47,353 nt of DNA from Pascua guehoae (Eukaryota; Basidiomycota; Tremellomycetes; Trichosporonales; Trichosporonaceae): NCBI GenBank assembly GCA_001600415.1, contig BCJX01000011.1, forward strand, positions 1-47,353. The letters are read 5' to 3'. Position 1 is the stretch's first letter, and every line of letters starts with the position of its first letter. The notes under the pieces are model-generated. The model made no database searches. It was not told the DNA's origin and was given only the letters and a program-made list of their open reading frames with translations. Shown here one piece after another: positions 10,009 to 20,423 of this stretch. Position numbers and translations under genes: made by a program.

Positions 10009-11671
10009 CCCCCCCCAGACCCCCTCGCGACAGCGACGAGATACGTCCCGGCCATTTGACGGATCGTCACTGCCACGCACCGCTCGCGCTCACGTTCGCC
10101 GGCAGGACCGTCGGGACCTCGATATGGCCGACGCGCACAGCAGAGCTCACGGTGGCCCACTGGTGGAGGGGAGTGCGTGCCCGTCAGTCGGCTCACAGCG
10201 CGGTTTGCGGCTTGCTGGCACGACAGCTGAGAGTAGTCCCCCCCACCGTACGCGGGCGGCCATCTGTGTCATCCTGTGCCTTTCCTGCGTGGAACGAGGA
10301 ACGGCCAGGTTCTGTCGGCAATGTGTTGCCTGTTGCCGGTTGCGTTGCACCGTGTCGTGTATACTCGGGTGTGGCGCGTCGACTGGACGATGCATGTTTC
10401 ATCTATGCTGAGTGGCAGAGGACGAAACTGGGCAAATACCCAAGTTGCAGTGGCCAGACTGGGTGGAGAAAAATGGGTGGTTGAGAAGTTTCTTTTTTTT
10501 TTTCGACACTTGCATTCATTTTCGACCAATGCACTTTGCAGTCCAAAATCCCCATCTATTCTCTACCTTGTCCACTTTTGCCCATGAGAGCATGGTTTTG
10601 CATGCATGCATTGCACTTCAGCAGGCAGCATTAGACCTTCACTCTCAAATTGCCTCATTGGTCAATGTGGCACATTTTGACCCTCATTTGTGGCTGTCCC
10701 ACCCCACCTTGTCACCAAACACTACTTCATCCAAAGACATGCAATGATGCTAACAAGCTTGGACATGGTTGGGGGCACCTACAAAAAGGCCATATGGTGG
10801 TTGGAATAATCCTCCTAGTGTATTGACAGAGGAGTTGTGTGCAAGAGTTGACACAAGTGGGCAAAATATCACCAAGGCGACCCATTTGTGTGTGTCGGTT
10901 CCTGCCACACACACGTGACGTTGACAAGTGCTCAGGGTCGAACTCGCGCTGGTCGGTCCGCTGCGAGTCAGCCCACGCTCAGTTCTTCCATAGCAAGCCA
11001 TGTTTTCTTTCGTGTTGTGATCCCAGCCATCAACATTGTGCGTTCGCGGCCGGCACGCACCGCGTCCATGACAGACACGCCACGCGCCTTCCGGTGTCTG
11101 CACCAATCCTCGCGACCGGCCCAAGAGACTCGGGGCCGACGCTGATACGGCGCACAGTATCCCTCGTGGGCTCCCCGCACGTCCCGTTGCTCTCAAGGAT
11201 GCACGGAAGGCCTCGAAACCCGTGAGGGCGGGTATGGACCCACAGCAGCGAGAGCAATGACAAGACGCTCGCGGCAAAAGAGCCGCGGCCCAAGCACCGC
11301 ATTCCCGCAACTGACAGACCCACACCACGCTGTCCGCTTGGGCCTTTGCCACACCCCCCGTCACTCGAGGGAGGCGGGTCTATGTTCCAAGCTGTGCTGT
11401 ACGTCCCCTTTTACTCCGACCCGCATTGATCTCGTGCGGGCCGGTTTCCATAGACGCCGCACGCAGTTGAGGCTCACACCTTTTACTAAATATATTCACA
11501 TCATCGCGAGGGGACTCACAGGGTGCACACTGCAGGGGCGAGCGGGTTCAAGGATTCGTATAGTACAGGTAGAGGTGTTATACATTGTCTGGAGTCAGCA
11601 ACAGCGTCAACGACCCAAACGCACGGGTGGGGGGGGATTGTATGCTATAGCAGCAAACCGTTATAATGACA
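10009..11671. other. Gene-free spacer right of the retrotransposon
   Basis: No open frame here has domain or splice support; a 204-codon minus frame at 10750-11364 is low-complexity and unrecognisable. The spacer contains the CpG-free tract listed separately and a T11 run near 10491-10502. Its right end should include the 3' untranslated region of the chromodomain gene. Confidence 0.5.
10424..10877. other. CpG-depleted tract, probable ancient repeat relic
   Basis: Only two CG dinucleotides occur in 454 bp (10503 and 10523), and none in the 353 bp from 10525 to 10877, although CG is abundant on both sides. TG and CA are frequent (runs such as TGCATGCATGCA). This is what remains after methylated CpG decay; the source sequence is not recognisable. 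Confidence 0.6.
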
Positions 11672-14600
11672 CTAGACAGCCTGCAGGTCAGCGATTTCCG
11701 TCACCAAGAACCAAATCACAATCGCACTCACGCCGCCCAGGATGGCTTCAAAGTCGTCTGCATGCACGAGCTCAATGGGCGCGGCAAACGCGCGGTCCCT
11801 CTCCGGAATTGTCAGAGGGCCGACGTAGAGGTACCGGCGGTACGGCAGGATGTGTGGGCGCATACGCATGGCAATGAGATCGCGGATGCCAAACTCCTCA
11901 ATATCTTTGAGATGGAGCTCGGGCTCGGCGTCGGTCGTGGGCGATTGCAGTGGCGCCGCGCGGCCGTCAGGAGTGAAGCTCTGGCGGGCCTCTCGGCAGA
12001 GGTCAACGAGGCTATTAAACTCGGTGCAGGCAAACACCTTGCGCAGCCAGTTGAGCCATTTGACACACAAGTCGCGGTGTTGCAATTGCGGAGGAGCAAG
12101 AGTGACAGCGAGGCCGCCATCGATTGGCGCCTTGCCCGCGAGCTGGCGCTGCGGATCGTCGAGATGGAGCGCCGACGTGAGCGCATTGTAGGCAGCCGCT
12201 GCGTCGCGACAGCGCGCTGGGATTCGCCACGACTCGTCGCACCAGTTGATGGTGTGCGGCACAGCGTACGTATCCCAGTCGGGGGTACGGCGGATGAGCT
12301 CGACAATGTCCAAGAAGCGGTCCGGTTTGGAAAGGATCAGCGTTGGCGAAAACGTGACGAGGCCGCCCGTCTTCCACACCTCGTGCATCTGCCAACATGG
12401 TGGTGGCAGTCGAAGATCAGGCCCGATCATAAAGAAACGGGTTAAGCGGTCGAGACACCTCTGGACTGTCGTAGAGAGGACATTCCTGTCCATAAAGCCG
12501 TTGAACATGACAAGTGATTTCGGGGGCACGCCATCGGGTGTCCTTTCCATCCCAGCCTCCTTGCTTGCAGTGCAAATCCGGTCGTACAGCAGAGGCTGGC
12601 GGTCGTGCAGCAGAGGCTGGCGTCCTGGATTGTACGGGGTAAATACGATGATGGTTGATCCCCGCGGGTTGCCGGTCACTCGGCCGTCAAAGCCATAGCT
12701 CTGTGAAAGCGTGTTGGCCGAGCGTCGGCTAGATCGGGGGTACTGCACAACCTCGCCAGTGACAAAGTCGGGGCGTACAGGGTTGGGCAGCATCGGCGAC
12801 TGCTCCCAATCAAATGGGACCGCGAGGACAATGATGGCAAGTCCGATTCGTGCCTTGTCCCAGCCGTTTAAGCCCGCCTCCTCCAAGGGAGCATTGGCGG
12901 GAAGGACGACGAGTACGAGATTGTGGCTTGTAATAGGCCCCTTGGGCGGGGGGACTTCGTCAATACAAACGAGAACCTGCAGGTCAGCATCCCAGCAATC
13001 ACAGCTCTGAATACCCAATGCAAAACTCACCGTCCCTAACGTGGTCATGCGCTGCAAGTACACGTCCCAGTTGCCTCGGTGACGCTCCGCAACCTCGACC
13101 TGTGCCCATTCGAGGACAGTCGCGCCCTGCTGGAGAACAAAGTCCAGACAGGCGCCGTCATACTCGTCAAACCGGACCTTGGAGCCTTCAGGCTGCCTGG
13201 CAAGCGAGCGAAGGAGGGCGAATCCATCTGCGTTCCGAGTCCCGCCACCCCTCATAGCCATGTCAGCCGACAAATGGCGAGACTTCCTGTCAAACACCAT
13301 CCCTGGAACCGTCCCCAAGGGCGGAGACGTCATCTGGGCAGTGGTGTGAGACGCGTCGGTTGCCCCCTTTGGTGCCCGGGTCTGCACAGCTGTCGGCGCC
13401 GCTCCTGAAGGGCCGATCTGAACCGATCTAAAGGTGGTCAGCATTTTCTCTGCACTTGAGATACTCACTGCCTGCGAAGCCGTGGGTCACGGGTAACGTC
13501 GCGATATGTCTCGGGGATTGTTGCCAGTTGACCATGCTGGGCAGCGTTGGGCGACATTGCGCCATTGCCTTTCATAGGCGACCTGTTACCCTGTACAGGA
13601 GACAAGTTGCCAGCGTATGGGGACTGGTGGCCATACGGTGACACTCCTCCATTGCCAACCACGGGCGATTGGCCACCCATGGCAGGTGACCTGCCCCCCA
13701 TCGCTGGTGACATGCCCCCCATCACAGGGGATATACCGCCCGGTGCCTGCACGGGCGACACACCTCCGTAACCGGCTACTCCACTAGTCGCATGGCCATG
13801 TGGCCACGCGGGCTTGCGACCAAATGCCGCCTGCTGAGGGGGGAGGGGGCCAGGAGCACGCCCGGCTACAACTGGTGGTGGCTGGTCGCGCTGAACTGTT
13901 GGTTGGGGAGGTTGAGGAGGCGCGCTCTGCTGCGGAGGGTGTTGCTGGCGTGGAACGTAGGCTGGGATCTTTCCGCCTGGCTGAGGGTGTGCAGCTTGTA
14001 CAGGGGTTGGAGGAAGTGGATGAGACGTCGTCGTTGGCGACACCGTTGGGAGCGAACCAATTATTGCCGTAACTGGTGACCGGGTAAAGCTGGCGCCGCG
14101 AGGACGACCGCCACGCCCGCGTGTTCCGATGTGTCCTGATTCACGCTGCTTGCGGCGCAGCTCGGCCTCCGGGTCGACCTGGATGTCGAGAGTGGCAATG
14201 CGTTTAGGTTGGACATACTTTCCTCGGAGGCTGGGAGGTACCTTGTCGGGCTTGGCGGGCTCTGCAGGGGCAGTGGAAGATTCGGCAGGCACAGTAGCGG
14301 GAGGGGCAGCAGCGGCGGCCGTATGCGAACCGTTGGATGCGGCTGCAGCGTCCGTGGGCGACTGGGAAGGCCCTGCAACGGACTCGCGTGATGATGCCGT
14401 CGCACCTGTCGGCGTCGATACCGCGGCAGTGTTGCCACCCGCTGCGAGTTTCCGCCGAATGCGGGGATCAGGATCGTGCGGAGCCTGAGTGGGAGAACCT
14501 GCGGAGGTCGTTTTGTCGGTAGGTGCTCCCGCTGCGACCGTACCTTCGTTCTGGCCCAGCACCGTGTTTGCTGACGACGATTGCGCGGCAGAAGCGCCCT

Positions 14601-16979
14601 GCGTTGGGCCTTCAGCGGCAGCCTTTGGCGTATTGAACACGGAAGGCTTGGGTTGGCTCTTTGGCGGCGATGCGGGGAGCTTGAACTTGATCGGTGAACG
14701 CTGCGACGGGATACCCGTAGGATCCTGCGTGTCATCCTTTAGTGGCGTTGCTGTTGTGATGACCAAGGCCGGTGCTGCCAGTCCCTCCTTGGACGGTGAC
14801 GTGTCGGGACGCGTCGGTGTCGCAGAAGGGACCTCACCTGGCTCGAGAGAAGTCATCTCCACATCCGAGTCTGCTTTAGCTTGTTCAGCCGCGGCAGTGA
14901 GGCTTTCGCCATTTGCTGGGGCAGGCTGTGCACTATCGCGGCCCTCGGAGACCTGAGGTGGTGGAGGCGGCTGAGTCGAAGCAGCGGTTTGGGACGCGGT
15001 TCGGCTTGTTGAAGATGACGGAGCGGCAAAGGGCTTGGTATCTCCCATTGGCTGAGTGTCGATACTCATTGCAGGAGATTCAATCTGTGATTGTGGTCCA
15101 AAATCGAACAACGGCTCCTTGTGCTTGGCCGGGACGGCAGCTGGAATGGGATCGCCAGTTGTCGGCGTCGAGCTGAAGATGTCGGGATCGGGCTTGCCAA
15201 ATAATGACTGCGGCTGCTCGGAAGGCTCGGGGGATGTGCGCTGCGTCTGGAAAGGAACAAAGTCGGGGAGTTTGAACGTCTCCGGCTCGGGCTCAGACTC
15301 GAGCTCCATGTCAGATAGGGGCACTGGAGAGGAATCGGAGACATCCTTGGGTTTGGTTTTGAGCAACGACTTTAGAGGGATGGGTGGAGATGACGGAGGG
15401 TGAGGGTCGGGAGCTTGCTGTGGTGCCGGGGAGGTCGTGGCGACGGTTCCAGACGGAGGTGGAGGGGAAACAGCGGTGGATTTTGGCGCTGCTGGCTGAG
15501 CAACTGGGACGGGCGATGAGTCGTTCGAAGTGGTACGCTTTGGGATTTTCAACTGGTGGATGACGGCGTTTCTCGCCTCACGTTCCCGGTCACGCTCCGC
15601 CTTTGAGATGGGCACAGGATCCGGAGACGAGTCAATGCGGCGACGCTTGCCACGGGTCTTTGAGCCCACTTTGGTGCTCGTCTCAGCAGCACGTGCCTGA
15701 GCAGCTTGTGTGGATGGTCCGGGGCCAGCCTCGGGCTGCGAGGGTGAGGGTTCGTCAAAGAGCGAGTTGAATGAGGCCTGGGAAGCCTGAGATATGTGGG
15801 ACGCTTCAGAGACCTGTGATGCGGTTCGTTTGAATTCGCGCTTGGAAACTGTCGCTGGCGATGCTGCTTTCACGGGTGGAGGGAGCATGGCGCGCGAACT
15901 CGATGGAATGTCGTCCGCCTCGCGCGTGGTCTCGCGGCTCTTCTTCTTTGGCTTTGCGGCCTCCTCCTTACCCGTCCGTTGCCGCTTCTTGACCTTGCCT
16001 GCGCGCCCCTGCTCGGCAGCTTTACGTGCCTCCTCCGCAGCCTTGCGCGCTTTCTCCTTTTTCCTTTTCTTGTTCCAATAGTAGTCCGAGTCGGCCTTGG
16101 TGATAAGTTGACCAGCTTTCTCCTTGGCTCGACGACGCTTGTACGTCTCATAATCGCGCCGTGGTCGGCAATCCCGAATCCATTGTTCTGTTCGTCCGAT
16201 AAGGGAGGCGTGATCGCCAACGCACACAAGTAGGAGAGTGAGGGCACGGGACAAACGAGCGGAAACGGTTGTGGGACAGATCGAGTGGTAAATATGATCA
16301 GCATAGTGTCCAGCGGTAGCACACGGTATGTGGGACACATACTTAGGAGAGCCTTTGGCGTCTCGATGGTTTCCCCAAGCCTTCCCGATAGCGGTTCATC
16401 TCGACCCGGGGGGATGGGCCGACCAACTGCTTTCCAGAATCTGGGATTAGATAAAATATACAGTTGTCGCACGCGACCTACGCTCTAACGTCATTTGGGT
16501 CGTCGCCAAAGCTTTCCAGCGGCTCTTCACTGTCGTTAGCTATACACATGCACGACGAGACTCACGTGTCGGAACCCGTCTTGAGGTACCCTTTCCACTA
16601 GCGATTCAGCGTGGTTCCTTGCTACCATATGCCATGAGCTCACCATCACCCCGTAAAGCTGAGAATGTTAGTCATATTGCTTGTGGCAACACTGTCAACT
16701 CACCCAACCGACTCTGCCCCCTAGAAACTTGTGAGTCTCGACATCGTACGCTCGGGTGTCCTTACACGTTGCATACTTGATGGCGTCTAGAATCAGCAAC
16801 GAGGCAGTCGAACAAGCTGACTCACCGACAGTGTACTCGGTCTCTGGATCATTCTCATCTACTTCGGTGAGGTCGCTCTCTTCTTCGGAATCGCTGTTGT
16901 GGAGGCTGTCATTGTCGCTAGCTTGCCTGGGCGCTGGTGCGAGTTGTACCCTCTCAAGCTCGCGGAACGAGGTCGACAT
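11672..16979 (-). CDS. Large chromodomain protein
   Basis: Exons complement(11672..12976, 13031..13427, 13469..16187, 16343..16440, 16482..16529, 16566..16597, 16644..16658, 16704..16786, 16826..16979); 4851 nt, 1616 aa; all phases close. After an acidic Ser-rich start, residues about 48-118 form a chromodomain spread over five small exons: EYTVDAIKY, LYGVMWKGY, DTEEPLESF, FWKAVG. The aromatic-cage Tyr and Trp are present; the usual NTWEP Trp is replaced (DTEEP). Then a Lys/Arg/Glu-rich helix (KKRKKEKARK), a long disordered Pro/Ser/Ala region, repeated SP motifs (GGVSP, GGMSP, GGRSP), two DPRxRR motifs, and a folded C-terminal region of about 560 aa of unknown family. Probably a nuclear histone-methyl reader; Cryptococcus Ccc1 of the PRC2-like complex is a possible relative, unverified. 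The 54-nt intron 12977-13030 is a multiple of three without stops and could be retained. Confidence 0.85.
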
Positions 16980-17445
16980 GCCCGGCACGCATAGATGGAT
17001 CTACACTAGGGTAGGGGTGGATTTACGAGCCTGTTGAATGGGGTGCAAAGGGTGTTGACGGCGTCAAGATGAGCGACAAGTGGAAGAGTGCAAGAGTAGT
17101 GTGAGGAGAGGCGAACACCACCGAAGTGAGTTGCATGTTGTGAGGGCGCCAAAGTGACGAAAGCACAGACGGAACCTTTTTTCAGCGCCGCCGGCCGAGG
17201 CGGCGTGGGGCGGCCATTTCACGTGGGATTTACAAAACAATACCGATTTCAGGCACGCTAATAAACAAATGTTTACCCTCCACAATTAGAGTTTCATCTC
17301 CCTCCTCGACTCTTGACCTGGGCTCTCCTGCATGGAGCTGGCGGTGGCGGTTGTGGTGGAGCCGACGGCAACATTACTTAAGCTCGTGGTGCAAATCTAG
17401 TCCTCTCAAGGCTGCTGAAGCCCCGTCTGCATGCTCTATGCTACA
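16980..17445. other. Promoter of the chromodomain gene and 3' region of ATP11
   Basis: 466 bp between two minus-strand genes. No other coding signal; a short Gly/Pro-type GC palindrome (GCCGCCGGCCGAGGCGGC) lies near 17188-17206. No TATA box stands out. Confidence 0.4.
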
Positions 17446-18977
17446 CTACACAATACCGCCGTATGCCATTCCGACGAGACCGTTCCAGTCCCACTCCTGC
17501 GGCCGTTCCCTAAAGTCCTCGAGCGCCTTTGCGCGCCTCTCCCGCTCGGCCTTGGCCTTTGCGTCCTCGTTGGGTGGCACAATGTCGGCGCAGTAGAAGC
17601 GCTGGAGGGCGAGCGCGAGGAGCTGCGCATTCTGCTGGCTGAGGAGATAGCCCGGGTTGTCCACTGCGCCCTGTGGGCCCTTTGCGGATTGGGGAGAGAT
17701 TTCGCCGCGCATCAGGACCGTCCCGTGGCTCTGTCCGAGGTCGGGGTAGAACGTAAGCGTGAGGTATGGCTCGGCCCACTCGCCCGCCTGCTTGAACTCT
17801 TCGAGCGGCGTAAAGATCACACTCGCGACGGGCGGGAGTGGGCGGGGAGGCGGGGCGCCCTTCTCCGCAGCGATGGGCGGTGCCGCGGGGGCCGCGTGGA
17901 AGAGCCACTGCATGTAGAACATTTCAAAGGCGCCTTCGCCGCCTTCATTGCGCGGGAGGGGCAGGACAAAGAAGGGGTTCTGGCGCGCCAGCGATAGCAT
18001 CGACTCGTACGTCGCGAGTGGCAGGGATGCCGACAGGAATGACGACGACAGTGTCGGGTGCGTCGTGTGGTACGCGTTCCAGATGTCTCCGATCGCCTTG
18101 GCGTCGTGCGGCGTCATCAGGATGAGCGGGAGGTTGATGATCGAGCCCAGAGGCTGGGTGTTAGTGAACCGTGTGAGCTGAGACCACAGCACCTTCCACA
18201 GCTCACCTTGACTCCCGCGCGGTCACCCTCCGCCTGCGCCTTGCGAGCGGTTTCCCGGCGCTCGGCGGCCGCATCCGCCTTGGCCTGGGCGGCTGCAGCG
18301 GTCGCCTCCTCTTCGGCGATGCGTGCCTTCTCGGCGCGTTCGGCCTCCTCCTTCGCGTACTGCTTGGCCTTGACCTTGGCCATGACGGATGGTGCCTGCA
18401 CCTTTTGCTTGAGCTCGTCGAGGTTGTGAACGCCCTCGCTGGGAGTTAGTGAGATCCCTGCTGTGGCGAAGACTTCAGGAGGGAGGAAAGGGGCATGACC
18501 AGAGGTTGGGCAGCAGGAGGTCTGCAATGAGCCATACCAGTGTCATGATGACGAAACCTCTCAGATCAATAGTCTGCTGGGCAGGTCATGATCTGGGACA
18601 CACACAAGCACAACCAGGCGATAGGAAGGGGGACAGTGCAGCCACGACAACCTCATCTGGAAGCGCGACCGAGCGAAGAGCCACAACCAAGAGGGAAATG
18701 GCTCAAGGATCGCTGGGAACACACAGAAGGCAGGAAACACTCACGCAACAACCTTCTTCTTCAACTTGTCCCCATACTTTTCCTCGTACTCGCGCCGCTT
18801 GCGCTCCACAGCCTCGCGCGGCGTCAGCTGTTCCTGGAGGTTTGCGATAATGTCCGCACTCCGGTCGGCGGCGTCGGCGCGTGGGGCCGTCGTCGCGAGT
18901 GCGCGGGATCCGAGGCGGCTGACACCACCGAGGGGACGGGCGGAGCGCAGGGCAGTACGGAGCTGGAGCCTGATCAT
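17446..18977 (-). CDS. ATP11: ATP11-family mitochondrial F1-ATPase assembly factor
   Basis: Exons complement(17446..18153, 18207..18438, 18745..18977); 390 aa. Atp11 is a matrix chaperone that binds free F1 beta subunit during assembly of ATP synthase. The N-terminus MIRLQLRTALRSAR is Arg/Ser/Leu-rich without acids, a typical mitochondrial presequence. A highly charged Ala/Lys/Glu helix follows (residues about 100-155), then the conserved domain with LGSIINLPLI, WNAYHTTH, PFFVLPLPR, EMFYMQWLF and LTLTFYPDLGQSHGTVLMRGE, ending in a family-typical RFYCADI block. Yeast Atp11 is 318 aa; the extra length is in the charged linker. Intron 1 (306 nt) is long for this genome, intron 2 (53 nt) is normal. 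Shares a 240-bp divergent promoter with the next gene. Confidence 0.9.
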
Positions 18978-19217
18978 GGTTCGGAGTGAGCGGGTGTGAG
19001 TGAGGAAACAACAGTGTTCGAAGGACATCCATGTTCTTCCCTCCACCTTTTGTGGATGCCACAGTGCCTGACTTTTTGCTTCCGCCCCGGACACCTCCAC
19101 CTGAACCTCGAGCACTGGTACCAAATGAACAATCCCGACGCACTAGGCTGCGTTCCGTCAACAACACTGGCAACCACTGCCCATCGCCCCGCTCACACGA
19201 CCGTGCCACCCCCGACG
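18978..19217. promoter_or_regulatory. Divergent promoter ATP11 / MED18
   Basis: The two start codons point away from each other and are only 240 bp apart, so both promoters must lie here or overlap the neighbouring gene. No clear TATA box or known factor site is visible. Confidence 0.6.
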
Positions 19218-20240
19218 ATGGCGTCCCAAGCCCAGCTCCTGCCGTCGCTCTTTGCGCTCCTCCCCGCAGACCAGCTCGACCTGATCCTCTCGCGCCTGTC
19301 GCTGCACGCGCTCGCCGTCGAGCCGTGGCAGATCCGCGACGACGTCTATCTCGCCACGCACCCGGTGCTCCCGGGGCAGAACCGGACGCTGCGGCTGCGT
19401 GCGCGGCGGCGCCGGGCAAAGGAGCGCGCGAGAGAGAGGGCCGCGGCGGAGATGGGGAGGAGGGAGGATGCTGGAGCGATGGGGGCCGAGGGATCAGGAT
19501 CAGGATCGGGATCGGGGACGGCGGCACCAGGAGGAGCCAGTGGCGAACCAGCACCGGACGAGAGCTGGGACTATGCCCTCGCGTGGGTGTCGCCGCCGCT
19601 CTCGGGGCGTGAATACGCCGAGATGCGCGTACAGGCCTATGTTGGGCTGGAGGTCGCGGGGATGAGCGGGCGCGACGAGATTGAGGACTTTGTCGAAGGC
19701 ATTGGGTTCAAGTGAGTAAGAGTACTAGTCCGAGTCGTGGCTGTGCGGTCAGGTGCGCTCTTGTGCGGGGGATGGTATGGCAGTGGACTATGAAAGTGTG
19801 ATGAAAGCGCGATGGCGTGAGGTGATGGTGGTAACAAGAGACAAAACAAAGCCCACATCGCCAGGGCAAGCTCCCCAACTCGGCATCGAGTCCGACTTCA
19901 TCTCCCGCTCGACTCGACGGGCCTCGGCTCGTTACTGCACCCACGACCCCAACTAACATCCAGACACTCGCACACAATCTCGCGCCTCGGCCACCTCTTC
20001 CACCTCCCCATCCCCGGATCGGTGGCCCACACGCTCCACCTCACCGTCACGCGCGTGCTCGCGCCACAGGACAACCCCGCCGACCTCATGAGCGAACCGT
20101 ACCTCGTCCACCTCCAGCCGGGGCGGCCCGTCAGTGCCGTTGCGCAAAATGCCCGCGAGATTGTCCTCGTCGACATGATGCGCGTCATGCAGGAAGTGGC
20201 GAATCGGATTGATGGGCTCGAGTGGGAGACGGGGCGATAG
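19218..20240 (+). CDS. MED18: Probable Mediator subunit 18
   Basis: Exons 19218..19711 and 19964..20240; 256 aa. The start MASQAQLLPSLF is the first ATG after the divergent promoter. An N-terminal helical/strand region is followed by a low-complexity linker (alternating Gly-Ser near residue 95-105), then YAEMRVQAYVGLEV, the junction GFK-HSHTISRLGHLFHLP across the intron, VAHTLHLTVTRVL and a C-terminal helix ending GLEWETGR. The order (acidic-helix-GFK, hydrophobic strand pair, closing helix) and length resemble Med18/Srb5 of the Mediator head module, which links RNA polymerase II to activators. Similarity is weak, so another small nuclear protein is possible. The 252-nt intron is long for the locus. 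The 3' end is 183 bp from that of UBA2, convergent. Confidence 0.6.
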
Positions 20241-20423
20241 AGGGCGACGGTGATGGGAGAGTCATTGGTGACGTGGGGGATGAGGGAGGACGAGCGGCCG
20301 AGGTAGTGTCGCGGGCACGCAGTACCCGAAGCTCCACCAACGCCGCTCGGCAGATGGCCAAAGTGCGCCTACGCGCAAAGGCTCATAATACCATGCATGT
20401 ACACATCTACGCTGCCAGTGCTC

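Noticed and set aside
10750..11364. 204-codon minus-strand frame
   Set aside because: Crosses the CpG-free tract and a normal region with no domain; composition is not protein-like.
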